Below, one piece after another: positions 8,358 to 18,116 of a DNA stretch of 64,000 nt (the first letter of the stretch is position 1; the number at the start of each line of letters is the position of its first letter). A model generated the notes under the pieces. That model saw only the letters and a list, made by a program, of their open reading frames with translations, did no database searches and had not been told where the DNA came from. The stretch covers positions 62,001-126,000 of the forward strand of contig NZ_MBKP01000010.1 of the NCBI RefSeq assembly GCF_002243045.1, in the 5' to 3' direction. This stretch comes from Methanolobus psychrotolerans. Its GTDB lineage: Archaea; Halobacteriota; Methanosarcinia; Methanosarcinales; Methanosarcinaceae. The translations under genes were made by a program, and so were the position numbers.

Positions 8358-9152
8358 TCAAATAGAAGTTATCTGACTGGATATTGCTTTGTAATGATCA
8401 AAAAGTTCACTTCCCCATTTTAATGCAGATTCACCAGAACCTACGAGATCGTCCCGGGGGTCATATGTATCAGGAGTAAAGAAAAGAGACATTGAGAAGA
8501 AAACATCAGTGACAACAAATGCAAGTTTGACATCATCGACAACATATAATTCCGTATGAGGGGAACTTAAGTAATATTCAAGCTTATCATGGTGTTCATC
8601 CCTTACCTTGGAAAACACCTTCTCAGTAAGGATTAGCGATGTTGGCACATTCCTTTTTGCCATCCCCACTACAAAATCCGGGTATGTTGGAATGAATATG
8701 GATGATACTCCCTTAAGATAAGAAGATCTGGAAATGTTCTCTGTGAAACTTTTATGGGATTCGTATATGTTTTCAATACTATCCGACACTACTTCACAGC
8801 CCTTCAGGTCCATAAGATTGTCCAGCAGGTTTTGAGGAATGTCATCAAGATAATGCTCTTCCCAAAACGATTCATTTTTCTCTATGGTCTCAATTATTTC
8901 CAGAAATGGTCTGAAATGAGTAATTATAGCTCTGCCGATCGGAGTGATATGGTAATGTTTGTCAGTCCTCTCTATAAGGTTATAAGCAAGCATTTCTTTT
9001 ATCCGGGGAGAGATTTCCGGTGAGGATACATTGAAATAGTCTTTGATATCAGATAGCGTGCTTGGCTTTTTCTCAAGTAAAAATAATATGTCCTTTCGTT
9101 TCTCCGAAAAGGTGAGTATACTTAAAAGCCCTTTTGATTTCACATTGACCAC
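8358..9152 (-). CDS. Msr/FilR1-type winged-helix regulator
   Basis: A 264-residue regulator. An N-terminal ArsR-like winged helix (about 1-75; DIKDYFNVSSPEISPRIKEM is the HTH) is followed by the FilR1/DUF1724 domain common in methanogens. This architecture is that of the Methanosarcina Msr (methanol-specific regulator) proteins that control methyltransferase isozymes. No methyltransferase gene lies close by, so the target is unknown; the convergent UbiA gene is not an obvious candidate. The ATG at 9152 follows a stretch with GGTGG (ACAGGTGG type). Residues 130-260 probably bind a small effector or mediate dimerisation. Confidence 0.82.
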   Translation of the reverse strand: MVNVKSKGLLSILTFSEKRKDILFLLEKKPSTLSDIKDYFNVSSPEISPRIKEMLAYNLIERTDKHYHITPIGRAIITHFRPFLEIIETIEKNESFWEEHYLDDIPQNLLDNLMDLKGCEVVSDSIENIYESHKSFTENISRSSYLKGVSSIFIPTYPDFVVGMAKRNVPTSLILTEKVFSKVRDEHHDKLEYYLSSPHTELYVVDDVKLAFVVTDVFFSMSLFFTPDTYDPRDDLVGSGESALKWGSELFDHYKAISSQITSI

Positions 9153-9332
9153 CTGAATGTTTGTAAGATGTATCCAACCAACTAATGAATAAAGCCTTGC
9201 TAATTATATAAAAGTGAGGTAATGATTTATAAGTTTTTTCTAATCAAGTGCAGTAGAAGATAAAATTTATGCAATTGTGCTAAAAGTTCATACCAAGTAA
9301 AGCAAACTTTCCTTAGAAGCCTTTAAAAGAGA

Positions 9333-9370
9333 TTTTAATAAAAAACAAAGCACTTCAATGCAAGAAGTGC
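9333..9370 (-). terminator. Stem-loop plus T-tract after purH
   Basis: On the minus strand a perfect 7-bp stem (GCACTTC/GAAGTGC, loop of seven, 9350-9370) overlaps the purH stop codon. It is followed directly by TTTGTTTTTTATTAAAA (to about 9333). This is a strong candidate for the 3' end of the purH transcript. Confidence 0.6.
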
Positions 9371-10971
9371 CGCATTCCGGTAAATACCATGGATACACCT
9401 AACCTGTTGGCAGTGTCAATGACTTCCTTATCCCTGATAGATCCACCAGGGGAGAGAATAAACTTAATACCGTGTTCAGCTGCATGTACTACACTATCAT
9501 CAAAAGGAAAGAAAGCATCAGACGCCATCACGCATTTTGAGAATACATTGCTGCAGTAGTCATCAAAGGACATATCTGGATTCTCACGCTCGTATATTAC
9601 CCGAAGGTTCTCACGCGCTTTTGTTACCGCAAGCTTTCTGATAGAGTCAACCCGGTTTGGCTGCCCTGCTCCCATTGAAAGCATCATATAACAACCATCC
9701 TCATATTCATATGCAAGACTTACTGCATTTGACTTCACGCATTTGCAAGCATGCAGTGAAAACTCTGAAACACCACGTATCCCTTCAGGATATTCAATAT
9801 CAGTTACACATTCCCACTTATCATAGATGCCAATGTTGCGGGACTGTTTCAGGATCCCACCGATAACATACTTGTAGGTGTTATCCACACTGAACGGTTC
9901 ATTGAACTGCGGAAGTTCAAGAAGTCGAAGATTTGCACTTTTATTCTTCAGGTATTCGAGGGCATCGTGTTCAAAACCCGGAGCAAGGATAATTTCCACA
10001 AACTTTCCGTTAAGGAATTCTGCTGACTGGAGATCAAAAACAGTGTTAGTACAGATAATGCTTCCATATGCTGATATTGGGTCCCCGTTCCATGCCGCCT
10101 GAAGTGCCTGTAACAACGTGTTACCGGTGGAAAGGCCACATGGATTGTTGTGCTTTACAATCGTCACAGCAGGTTTGGAAAGAGACAGTTCTTTGACGGT
10201 CTGTAGTGCATTGTCGGCATCAATATAGTTATTGTATGACAATTCTTTCCCATGTAGTTGTTTTGCATTTGCAAGGGTTGGACCGGCTACTTCAGCCTCT
10301 TTATAGAACTTTGCTTCCTGATGCCAGTTTTCGCCATACCTGAGCGTTACACCATCGGTATAGTTCAGGCGCAGGACATCCTGCCCAAGCAATTCCTTGC
10401 TAAGATACGTGTCAATTGCAGCATCATAATCTGCGGTGTGCCTGAAAGCCTTAACTGCCAGTTGCTCCCTGGATATCTGGGAAACGACTCCAGTTGAACG
10501 GATCTCTTTCAGAACATGACCATAATCTTCCGGGTCACATACAACGCTTACTGAGCGATAGTTCTTGGCAGCCGAACGAAGCATGGCAGGCCCGCCAATA
10601 TCAATATTTTCAATGGCTTCTTCAAGCAATACGCCTTCTTTTGAAACCGTGATCTCAAACGGATAAAGGTTGACCACTACAAGGTCTATCATTTCCACAT
10701 CTGCTTTTTGGGCCTCTCCCATATGATCATGGTCATCCCGTATGCACAGGATACCTCCATGGATCTTAGGATGAAGAGTCTTAACCCTGCCGCCCATCAT
10801 TTCCGGGAACCCTGTGACATCCGCTACATCTGTGACCTCAATACCTGAGTCACGGAGCATGCGGGCAGTTCCACCGGTAGAAATAATCTGTATATCCAGT
10901 TTTTCGAGTCCACGAGCAAAATCTACAATTCCGGTCTTATCAGAAACGCTGAGCAGTGCTCTTTTTACCAA
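9355..10971 (-). CDS. purH: Bifunctional AICAR formyltransferase/IMP cyclohydrolase
   Basis: Catalyses the last two steps of IMP synthesis. The N-terminal IMP cyclohydrolase (MGS-like fold, about 1-200; ALLSVSDKTGI, STGGTA, GGRVKTLHPKIHGG) is fused to AICAR transformylase (KHNNPCG near residue 270, SDAFFPFDD and GAGQPNRVDS near the C-terminus). I chose TTG at 10971, with GGTGAT three bases before it, giving 538 residues and the usual (V)KRALLSVSDK beginning. The open frame extends 39 codons further, but that part overlaps the preceding gene's 3' end and does not look like PurH. It lies after the PAPS-reductase-like gene on the same strand, 52 bases away. Confidence 0.93.
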   Translation of the reverse strand: MVKRALLSVSDKTGIVDFARGLEKLDIQIISTGGTARMLRDSGIEVTDVADVTGFPEMMGGRVKTLHPKIHGGILCIRDDHDHMGEAQKADVEMIDLVVVNLYPFEITVSKEGVLLEEAIENIDIGGPAMLRSAAKNYRSVSVVCDPEDYGHVLKEIRSTGVVSQISREQLAVKAFRHTADYDAAIDTYLSKELLGQDVLRLNYTDGVTLRYGENWHQEAKFYKEAEVAGPTLANAKQLHGKELSYNNYIDADNALQTVKELSLSKPAVTIVKHNNPCGLSTGNTLLQALQAAWNGDPISAYGSIICTNTVFDLQSAEFLNGKFVEIILAPGFEHDALEYLKNKSANLRLLELPQFNEPFSVDNTYKYVIGGILKQSRNIGIYDKWECVTDIEYPEGIRGVSEFSLHACKCVKSNAVSLAYEYEDGCYMMLSMGAGQPNRVDSIRKLAVTKARENLRVIYERENPDMSFDDYCSNVFSKCVMASDAFFPFDDSVVHAAEHGIKFILSPGGSIRDKEVIDTANRLGVSMVFTGMRHFLH

Positions 10972-11023
10972 AAAATCACCGTATGAAATTGGCAGATATA
11001 TACTATAAGGCTTCTGGTCAGAA

Positions 11024-12931
11024 TCAGGAATTGAATTTGACAACAGGGCAGACATCGATGCATTTCCCACAATGGACACATCCTTCATTGATAATAGCCA
11101 GTCCTTTTTTCATCCTGATAAAACCATTCGGGCACTTACCTACACATACACCGCAACCGCTGCAAAGCAGGGCTCTTCTCACAGAGAGTTCCACCTTTTT
11201 CATCAGTTTCCTTGCATCCCTGTCAGAATCACTTCTTGCAGTGACACTACCTGAAGCAAAAACCTGTGCACGATCCTCCTCACCACGGGATACCAGTGCC
11301 ACACCTTCCATGTAAGAAGCCTTGCCTACTGCTTCCAGCATCCCTGTGTGTTCAAGCCTTCCAAGATCAACAGGACCGTCAAATCCACCTTCTGCGGATA
11401 TACCACCCTGCTTGCACGGACGATAGCCGGAAGTCATGGCAAAGTTCAGGCTATTTTGGTTGGTGCCTTTTGGAATGATATCTATTCCCTTTTTCTTTGC
11501 AATTTCCTTCAACTGGGGAGGCAGTTCTTTCCATCTCCAGAAACCGTGCTTAACCCATTCTTCTGACAGGCCCATGCGCTCAGCATACGAAAGCAGGTAA
11601 TCGTTAAGTTTCTTTTCCATTTCAGGATGGGTTTCCTTAAGCCTTACAAGGTCAGCCAGTGAACAGGAAGGACACAGCCAGCACCCTATCCTGTCAAAAC
11701 CGCTCGCATACATAGGATTGAAAAGAAGGTTGTTCCTGAAGATATAGAGCCAGACATGCATCGCGGTCCAGTTCTGTATCGGTGCTGCAGCTACCTGGTT
11801 TCCTACCCATGGGTTCTTCCATACATGCTCGCTTTTTGCCCTGGCATCTGACTCATATTTCCTCTGCCCTATGAAAGTAAGACAACCGGTTTCATAATTA
11901 TCGTTGATGATCTGAGTGATAGGGCCAAGTTTACATACCTTGCAGCACCAGCGAACTTCCACACTGGGAGGGCCGAAACTGTCTACTGAATCCCAGAAAG
12001 CATTGCCCGAACTTATCATTTTAAGAGGTCTGCCATAGAATTGTGCAACATCGTGTGCATTCTTTACGGTTTCCGGGAATTCGATACCGGTGTCTGCAAA
12101 AAGCAAGTCGTAATCATCAAGGCATTCACTGACAAGGTGAAGCACTGCAAGACTGTCCTTCCCGCCGGAATAGGACACTGTCACCGGACGGTCTACTGAA
12201 GAGGCGACATTTTTGATGAATTTGTGGGAACGATCAACAAAATCATTCATGTAAGTCTCATTTGCTTTTACAGCATCATCCCAGGTTTGTCCACCCCAAG
12301 GAATTGAGATATCCGTAGGCTCTTCCTTAAGCCTGACCTTTACAGCAGCACCTTTTCCCCTTTCAAGCATCTTTTCCCCGCTCATGCGGGAGCGACCTGT
12401 AGCGAGCACTTTACCGTCATGGGTCAGAACTACTGTTTCTTCCATCTCCTTTATGGAGGGATCCGCGTCATTTACTCCAGGAGCAAGTACACTTGAACCA
12501 TCGAGAATGAACTTTTCAGCACCCTCATCTATACAGACCCAGCTTTTCAGGATCTTATGATCAGCATTATCAAATATCCGGCGTGCACCACTTATTCTCA
12601 GGAGCAGGACCCACTTCAGCTGTTCAAGCTCAAACCGGATGCTGCCTATGACCTCACCGTCAGCGATGATCTCGTCCATACGGTCATCGTAGGGAGATTT
12701 GTTAAGGACAACTACTCTCTCATCAGTTATCAGCGGTGCATTGAACTGTTCGGTTGAGAGTTTATTGATCAGGTCTATTTCATACTGAAAAGCAGGGCGG
12801 ATATCTCCCGGAGGAGTTACAGTCACCTGCCTGGTAGCAGTTCCACAGGAACATTCTTTCCCAAGGACAGGAACATTACATGAAGGGCACCAGTGAAGGA
12901 GCAGTTCACCAAGATAAAGAGGTTTTGACAT
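11024..12931 (-). CDS. PAPS reductase-like protein with Zn-ribbon, PUA-like and 2[4Fe-4S] domains
   Basis: A 635-residue multidomain protein. In order: an N-terminal zinc ribbon (CPSC near 15-18, then CSCG), a PUA-like RNA-binding region (about 60-185), an adenine-nucleotide alpha-hydrolase PP-loop (SYSGGKDSL near 255) of the PAPS reductase family with cysteine pairs (CCKVC, CWLCPSC), and two ferredoxin motifs at the C-terminus (CSGCGVCVGKCP, CVHCGKCIDVCP). Methanogens carry this form. Proposed roles range from sulfate/sulfite assimilation to tRNA thiolation; the PUA-like and PP-loop parts argue for RNA sulfur modification. Start ATG at 12931. It shares a strand with purH but no functional link is evident. 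Confidence 0.82.
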   Translation of the reverse strand: MSKPLYLGELLLHWCPSCNVPVLGKECSCGTATRQVTVTPPGDIRPAFQYEIDLINKLSTEQFNAPLITDERVVVLNKSPYDDRMDEIIADGEVIGSIRFELEQLKWVLLLRISGARRIFDNADHKILKSWVCIDEGAEKFILDGSSVLAPGVNDADPSIKEMEETVVLTHDGKVLATGRSRMSGEKMLERGKGAAVKVRLKEEPTDISIPWGGQTWDDAVKANETYMNDFVDRSHKFIKNVASSVDRPVTVSYSGGKDSLAVLHLVSECLDDYDLLFADTGIEFPETVKNAHDVAQFYGRPLKMISSGNAFWDSVDSFGPPSVEVRWCCKVCKLGPITQIINDNYETGCLTFIGQRKYESDARAKSEHVWKNPWVGNQVAAAPIQNWTAMHVWLYIFRNNLLFNPMYASGFDRIGCWLCPSCSLADLVRLKETHPEMEKKLNDYLLSYAERMGLSEEWVKHGFWRWKELPPQLKEIAKKKGIDIIPKGTNQNSLNFAMTSGYRPCKQGGISAEGGFDGPVDLGRLEHTGMLEAVGKASYMEGVALVSRGEEDRAQVFASGSVTARSDSDRDARKLMKKVELSVRRALLCSGCGVCVGKCPNGFIRMKKGLAIINEGCVHCGKCIDVCPVVKFNS

Positions 12932-12980
12932 TGTGCATCCTCAATATTGAAGTTTTAAATACTTTTTGGCAAATCCAGAC

Positions 12981-13799
12981 TTAAAAGAATTTCGATGCAA
13001 AAGATGCTTTCACGTTGCACATCTCAGAATAACTGCAGCTGGCACACAAAGCACTTTCTTTTTTATCAGGCATGGTCCCTTCTTTTATCTTTCTTACACG
13101 GCCGATGGTCTGTAAGACCTGCCTGCGGTCTGTCGAATGGATGTTAATCTTCCTGAAAAGTCCTGACCTTGCATACAGGACAAAACCGGACTTTACCGGA
13201 CTGCCATGCATCTCCTCGGCAAGCATTGCAAAAGATGCGAGATGTAACCGGTCATTGGTCCATACGCCATTTTCCGGAACACTGCCTGTTTTGATAATAA
13301 CCGGTGCAAAGGAACCTTCTAATTCGACCAGCCTGTAGGGAATGCCTGTCATATTGAGTTTATCAGAATGGAGGAATGGCTCTTCGTCCATAAAAGAAAG
13401 CATCCCGGCCAGTTTTGATGTTTCCGGAACCTTTGCCTGTTCAGAAAGGTTCTGGCGAATTTCATCAAAGTTCGCTCTTATGACTTCCGATGCCTCATCG
13501 ATTATTTCCGCGGTAACCCCGTCCATTTCAACTGGGTATATCAGGCTTATATTTTCCAGTACCTCTGAAAGCAATATTTCAAGATCCTCATAAGAAACAT
13601 CGTCTTTTGACGAAGAGCTATTCAACATATGAGGAAATGACATAGCCATTTCCTTTAATACAAGGTGTTCTATATAAGATAGGGAAGAAGAGGATACTGG
13701 TTCGTGGCTGCGGCATGAGTAATATAATTTCCTTGCGCAGGAAAGATAAATGGCTAACTCGGAGACCGTTATTTTTATTTTTTCATTTTTGAGAAACAT
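12981..13799 (-). CDS. Cas4-like PD-(D/E)XK family protein, catalytic residues uncertain
   Basis: A 272-residue protein of the Cas4/Dna2-like nuclease fold. It keeps the iron-sulfur signature: one N-terminal cysteine (SCARKLYYSC, about residue 21) and a C-terminal CASCSYSEMC cluster. The region where Cas4 has GxxD and ExK reads GIPYRLVE and PVIIKTG, so the acidic metal ligands appear changed. No cas genes or CRISPR repeats are nearby, so a stand-alone DNA repair or degenerate role is likely. I chose ATG at 13799. The frame extends upstream to 13865, but TATA-like sequences there (13827-13838) suggest promoter rather than coding DNA. It is divergent from the regulator at 13923. Confidence 0.75.
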   Translation of the reverse strand: MFLKNEKIKITVSELAIYLSCARKLYYSCRSHEPVSSSSLSYIEHLVLKEMAMSFPHMLNSSSSKDDVSYEDLEILLSEVLENISLIYPVEMDGVTAEIIDEASEVIRANFDEIRQNLSEQAKVPETSKLAGMLSFMDEEPFLHSDKLNMTGIPYRLVELEGSFAPVIIKTGSVPENGVWTNDRLHLASFAMLAEEMHGSPVKSGFVLYARSGLFRKINIHSTDRRQVLQTIGRVRKIKEGTMPDKKESALCASCSYSEMCNVKASFASKFF

Positions 13800-13867
13800 A
13801 TTTTTATAGTTGATATATAGCATAGTATAAATAAATAAACGGTTTGAATCTGAGTGCATCGACAATA

Positions 13868-13894
13868 AACGAACTTATATTCGTTAAATATATA
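13868..13894 (+). promoter_or_regulatory. Operator-like palindrome plus TATA box before the HTH regulator
   Basis: A 6-bp inverted repeat (AACGAA at 13868-13873, TTCGTT at 13880-13885, spacer six) abuts a TATA-like TAAATATATAT (13884-13894) about 30 bases before the ATG at 13923. The position at the TATA/BRE element fits binding by a repressor, possibly the HTH protein itself. Confidence 0.45.
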
Positions 13895-13922
13895 TGTTAA
13901 TCTACCCTTAGGAATATAAAGC

Positions 13923-14663
13923 ATGAATGAAGACGAATCGCATGGAATGGTTCGCCAGCGTCTTGCAGAAAAGATGGCAGGCGAGATTACACTGTCTGAG
14001 AAGCCTGGCGAGGCCCTGAAAAAGTGGCGATTGAATTTTGAGATCGCACAGACTGATCTTTCAGGCTACCTGAGTGTTTCTCCTTCGGTCATCAGTGACT
14101 ATGAAAGTGGCAGGAGAAAATCACCGGGCACACTTATTGTCAGCAGGATAGTTGGAGCTCTCCTTGAAATCGATTCGCAGCGAGGAGGACAGAAAATTCA
14201 TGCTTATGAGGGGATACTTTTTGCGGATAAAACGTCAAAGGCCATTTACGCCACTTACGAATACACATTTCCCATGCAGGTTGCAAAGCTTGCCAATATC
14301 ATTCAGGCAGATATCGTTAACAAGGGAATAGAAAAACCACTTTATGGTTTTACTGTTGTGGACAGTAAAAAAGCTATTCTCGAACTTTCATCCCATGAGT
14401 TCCAGAAACTCTATGGGTGGAGTACCGAACGTGCAATGATATTCACCAAGGTCACAACCGGCAAATCACCAATGGTAGCCATAAGGGTCACAAATCTGAA
14501 ACCTGGGGCTGTTGTGATACACGGGCTGCGTGGAAATGAGGTTCATCTGATGGCAAAGAAGATGGCTGAAATTGACAGGATTCCCCTTCTTGCAACGACA
14601 ATGGACATTGATGAGATGGTAGAAGCACTGAAAAAGTACAGTGAATACCACGTTATAGAGTAG
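13923..14663 (+). CDS. XRE-type HTH regulator of the mevalonate cluster (COG1709-like)
   Basis: A 246-residue regulator. A Cro/XRE helix-turn-helix lies at about residues 35-90 ([24 protein letters not shown]). A large C-terminal domain (about 100-246) includes [16 protein letters not shown] and ends in a helix. This archaeal family is often found directly before HMG-CoA synthase, as here (35 bases), so it probably controls isoprenoid precursor synthesis. Its ligand is unknown. The start at 13923 gives a leader of only about eight bases from the predicted transcription start. A palindrome over the promoter suggests autoregulation. Confidence 0.85.
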   Translation: MNEDESHGMVRQRLAEKMAGEITLSEKPGEALKKWRLNFEIAQTDLSGYLSVSPSVISDYESGRRKSPGTLIVSRIVGALLEIDSQRGGQKIHAYEGILFADKTSKAIYATYEYTFPMQVAKLANIIQADIVNKGIEKPLYGFTVVDSKKAILELSSHEFQKLYGWSTERAMIFTKVTTGKSPMVAIRVTNLKPGAVVIHGLRGNEVHLMAKKMAEIDRIPLLATTMDIDEMVEALKKYSEYHVIE

Positions 14664-14698
14664 GATTATATTTAAATGCACATTTAAACGGTGTTAAG

Positions 14699-15748
14699 AT
14701 GAGTGTAGGGATAGTTTCGTATGGTGCCTATGTACCTAAATACAGAATAAAGATCGATGAAATCGCTCGTGTATGGGGAGAAGATGCAGAGATACTCAAA
14801 TCAGGACTGATGGTCTTTGAAAAATCAGTTCCTGATGTTGATGAAGATGCAGCGACTATTGCAGTAGAGGCTGCAAGGGCTGCAGTTTTAAGATCAGGTA
14901 TAGATCCTCAGAGAATAGGTGCCGTGTACACAGGTTCTGAAAGTCATCCTTATGCTGTTAAACCCACAAGTACTATAGTTGCAGAAGCAACCGGTGCAAC
15001 ACCTGTACTTACTGCAGCGGATTTTGAATTTGCATGTAAGGCAGGGACTGCCGCAGTTCAGGCATGTATGGGACTTGTTTCCTCAGGGATGATAGATCTA
15101 GGACTTGCTATAGGCTCAGATGTTGCCCAGGGTGCTCCCGGAGATGCTCTTGAATATACTGCTGCAGCAGGTGGTGTTGCCTATCTTATCGGCAAGAAGG
15201 AGTCAGAACTTGTAGCCATTATCGAAGACACATATTCCTTCACAACTGATACTCCTGACTTCTGGAGACGTGAAGGCATGCCATATCCTGAACATGGAGG
15301 CAGATTCACAGGAGAGCCAGGTTACTTCAAACATGTTACAAACGCTGCAAAAGGACTTATGACAAAGATAGGCACAAAACCTGCAGACTATGATTATGCA
15401 GTATTCCACCAGCCAAATGGAAAATTCCCAACCCGTGCAGCTTCAATGCTTGGTTTTACTAAAGAACAGATCAAACCAGGACTTGTTGTTCCAAGGCTTG
15501 GGAACACATATTCAGGCTCATGCATGATGGGAATTGCAGCAACACTTGACCAGGCAAAACCCGGAGACCGCATATTTGCAACCGCATTCGGATCAGGAGC
15601 CGGTGGAGATGCTTTTAGCATAACCGTGACCGACCGGATAGAAGAAATACGTGACAAAGCACCAAAGGTCGAGGAACTCCTTGCAAATCCTATCTACATA
15701 GACTACGCCAAGTATGCCAGGCATAAAGGAAAGATAAAGGTAGCGTGA
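14699..15748 (+). CDS. Hydroxymethylglutaryl-CoA synthase
   Basis: A 349-residue archaeal HMG-CoA synthase of the thiolase superfamily. It condenses acetyl-CoA with acetoacetyl-CoA, the first committed step of the mevalonate route to archaeal lipids. It shows the catalytic Glu region (PEHGG-like [10 protein letters not shown]), the active cysteine in [11 protein letters not shown] near residue 111, and the histidine in FHQPNGK. The following thiolase and DUF35 genes encode partners; in Methanothermococcus these three proteins form one complex that passes acetoacetyl-CoA directly. A TATA-like TTATATTTAAA lies at about 14667, and GGTG precedes the ATG. Confidence 0.94.
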   Translation: MSVGIVSYGAYVPKYRIKIDEIARVWGEDAEILKSGLMVFEKSVPDVDEDAATIAVEAARAAVLRSGIDPQRIGAVYTGSESHPYAVKPTSTIVAEATGATPVLTAADFEFACKAGTAAVQACMGLVSSGMIDLGLAIGSDVAQGAPGDALEYTAAAGGVAYLIGKKESELVAIIEDTYSFTTDTPDFWRREGMPYPEHGGRFTGEPGYFKHVTNAAKGLMTKIGTKPADYDYAVFHQPNGKFPTRAASMLGFTKEQIKPGLVVPRLGNTYSGSCMMGIAATLDQAKPGDRIFATAFGSGAGGDAFSITVTDRIEEIRDKAPKVEELLANPIYIDYAKYARHKGKIKVA

Positions 15749-15758
15749 GGTATGAAAA

Positions 15759-16931
15759 ATGAGAGATGTAGCAATCATAGGTGTCAAGAACACATGTTTT
15801 GGTGAACAGTGGGATCGTTCCTTCAGGGATCTCGTTGTTGAGGCAGGAGTCGGTGCAGTTGACGATGCTGGCGTTGTCGGAGAGAGAATAGACTCAATGT
15901 TTGTCGGGAACATGAGCGGTGGACAATTTGTTGAGCAGGAACACATCGGAGCACTTATCGCGGATTATTCAGGTCTTGCAAAGGATATGCATGTACCCTC
16001 AACACGTGTTGAGGCAGCCTGCGCTTCCGGCGGACTGGCACTGCGGCAGGGAATATATGCTGTAGCTTCAGGATTGGATGATATTGTTATCGCTGCCGGA
16101 GCAGAAAAGATGACAGATGTACCTTCTGCAAGAGCATCATCTGCCCTGGCAGCGGCAGCTGACAGGGAATGGGAAGGCATCATGGGGGCAACTTTCCCCG
16201 GATTGTATGCAATGATAGCTAAGATGCACATGCACAAATACGGCACTACAAGTGAACAGCTAGCGGCGGTCGCTGTGAAGAACCACTACAATGGACAGTT
16301 CAACCCGATAGCCCAGTACAAGAGTCCTATTACAATTGAGTCTGTACTGAAATCAATAATGGTGGCAGATCCATTGCATATATTTGACTGTTCACCTATC
16401 ACTGATGGCGCATCTGCTGTGGTGCTTGCACCTGCGGATATTGCCCATGAGTTTACAGACACACCTATTTATGTCAGAGCTACGGCACAGGCTTCAGATA
16501 CCATTGCATTGCATGACCGCAGGGATATAACTACCCTTGATGCAACTGTATCAGCAGGAAAAAGAGCATACCAGATGGCAAAGATGGAGCCAAGGGACAT
16601 CCAGCTTGTAGAAGTCCATGATTGCTTCACCATTGCCGAGATATGTGCCATTGAAGACCTTGGCTTTGCAAAGAAGGGTGAAGGCGGAATAGTAACACAG
16701 AACGGTGAGACCGCAATTGGCGGAAGGATACCTGTAAACACTTCAGGCGGACTAAAATCGTGCGGACACCCTGTAGGAGCCACCGGCGTGAAACAGGCTG
16801 TTGAGATCGTAGAGCAGCTTCGCGGTGAAGCCGGAAAGCGTCAGGTTGACGGGGCAGAGATTGGAATGACCCACAATGTTGGAGGATCCGGAGCTACTGC
16901 TGTTGTACACATATTCTCGAGGAACAGGTGA
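15759..16931 (+). CDS. Acetyl-CoA C-acetyltransferase (thiolase)
   Basis: A 390-residue archaeal thiolase that makes acetoacetyl-CoA from two acetyl-CoA. The nucleophilic cysteine lies in EAACASGG (about residue 88), the catalytic histidine in [17 protein letters not shown], and the conserved GGSGA motif near the C-terminus is present. The gene starts 11 bases after HMG-CoA synthase, with GAGGT before the ATG, and its stop overlaps the leader of the DUF35 gene. The arrangement fits the three-protein thiolase/HMGS/DUF35 assembly, which drives the unfavourable condensation by channelling the product. Confidence 0.93.
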   Translation: MRDVAIIGVKNTCFGEQWDRSFRDLVVEAGVGAVDDAGVVGERIDSMFVGNMSGGQFVEQEHIGALIADYSGLAKDMHVPSTRVEAACASGGLALRQGIYAVASGLDDIVIAAGAEKMTDVPSARASSALAAAADREWEGIMGATFPGLYAMIAKMHMHKYGTTSEQLAAVAVKNHYNGQFNPIAQYKSPITIESVLKSIMVADPLHIFDCSPITDGASAVVLAPADIAHEFTDTPIYVRATAQASDTIALHDRRDITTLDATVSAGKRAYQMAKMEPRDIQLVEVHDCFTIAEICAIEDLGFAKKGEGGIVTQNGETAIGGRIPVNTSGGLKSCGHPVGATGVKQAVEIVEQLRGEAGKRQVDGAEIGMTHNVGGSGATAVVHIFSRNR

Positions 16932-16936
16932 TTATC

Positions 16937-17332
16937 ATGTCAGTACCACGATTTTGGAGAAAACAGATAGCCAGGTACAACCTTGTAGGTACACACTGTA
17001 AAAAATGCGGGGAATATTTCTATCCTCCACGCAACATGTGTCCTGCCTGCAGGCGTGAAGGGGAGATCGAGGATTTCAAGTTCAGCGGAAAAGGCGAGGT
17101 TGTAACATTCACTGTTATCCGCACTGCTGCTGAAGGTTTTGAGGACCAGACCCCTTATGTTCTCGGAATTATTAAGCTGGAAGAAGGCCCAAGTCTTACA
17201 AGCCAGATAATATGTGATATTCAATCCATATATATAGGCATGAAAGTAAAGCCTGTATTCAGGAAACTGGGACAGGACGGCGAACAGGGTATGATATACT
17301 ACGGTACCAAATTTGTCCCCGAAAAATGTTAG
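16937..17332 (+). CDS. DUF35 zinc-ribbon/OB-fold scaffold of the thiolase-HMGS complex
   Basis: A 131-residue protein with an N-terminal zinc ribbon (CKKCG at about 22-26 and CPAC at about 37-40) and an OB fold (about 50-130). Known homologues hold thiolase and HMG-CoA synthase together and contribute to a shared CoA-binding site. ATG at 16937 is favoured over GTG at 16928 because GGTGAT precedes it by four bases. The zinc ribbon makes a structural role likely; no catalytic residue is expected. Confidence 0.9.
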   Translation: MSVPRFWRKQIARYNLVGTHCKKCGEYFYPPRNMCPACRREGEIEDFKFSGKGEVVTFTVIRTAAEGFEDQTPYVLGIIKLEEGPSLTSQIICDIQSIYIGMKVKPVFRKLGQDGEQGMIYYGTKFVPEKC

Positions 17333-17856
17333 AAATTGAAGTAAAAGCCCGTGCCGGTCACCAGCATGTAAAAGAAGTGCTGTCAGGTATAGGTGCTGAT
17401 TTTATAGGTGTCCAGCATCACTGTGACACCTACTTTAATGCCCCTCACAGGGATTTTGCGAATACTGATGAAGCACTCAGGATACGCTCCGTAGATGGCA
17501 GGTCTGTTATGACCTATAAAGGGAAAAAACTGGACACATTATCCAAGACCCGTGAGGAATTTGAGACCGAAGTAGACGGAGGAAATGCGCGTAGCATTCT
17601 TCTTGCACTCGGATTCTATGAATCAGGTGTTGTCAGGAAGACAAGGAGAGTCTTCATATATAGAAATATGACCATCTGCCTTGACAATGTGGGAAGTCTC
17701 GGGGAATTTATTGAAGTTGAGATTACTGCCGAATCAGATATCGAGTTGCATCGGAAGCAGATATTTGACTTTCTTGATAGGTTCGGTATTGGGGAAAAAG
17801 ATTCCATCAGGACTTCGTATCTTGAGATGGTGCTTGGTCAGGGTGCGGGAAAGTAG
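17326..17856 (+). CDS. CYTH-domain protein (CyaB-like class IV cyclase or triphosphatase)
   Basis: A 176-residue CYTH-domain protein beginning with the EIEVKAR (ExExK) motif that binds triphosphate and metal. Further charged strands line the tunnel (EALRIRS, MTYKGKK, EFIEVEI). Archaeal members are annotated as CyaB-type adenylate cyclases, but many CYTH proteins hydrolyse inorganic or thiamine triphosphate; sequence does not decide. Its ATG overlaps the end of the DUF35 gene by seven bases, so it is co-transcribed with the mevalonate cluster. A link to isoprenoid synthesis is not obvious. Confidence 0.85.
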   Translation: MLEIEVKARAGHQHVKEVLSGIGADFIGVQHHCDTYFNAPHRDFANTDEALRIRSVDGRSVMTYKGKKLDTLSKTREEFETEVDGGNARSILLALGFYESGVVRKTRRVFIYRNMTICLDNVGSLGEFIEVEITAESDIELHRKQIFDFLDRFGIGEKDSIRTSYLEMVLGQGAGK

Positions 17857-18116
17857 TTTTTTAGGGGAAGCTGTCGGAAATGTGATGTTTATTCATGATT
17901 TTTCTGTAAAGCCAGTGATAGATCGAGAACTCATTTTGTGGATGGGAAAACCTTGTTTTTGTTTCCGATTATGGAACCGAAATATAACTATTTTCCATTA
18001 TAATACTTAAACCCGAAAAATTTGATTTATATATAAACAAATCGGCTTTTATATCATTCTTTATATATTAATACGGACTGTAACAGTTGGTTACAATATT
18101 TTGATTATGTTCATCA

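Noticed and set aside
10972-11088. 39-codon N-terminal extension of purH
   Set aside because: It overlaps the 3' end of the preceding gene, does not resemble PurH, and TTG 10971 has a good GGTGAT site.
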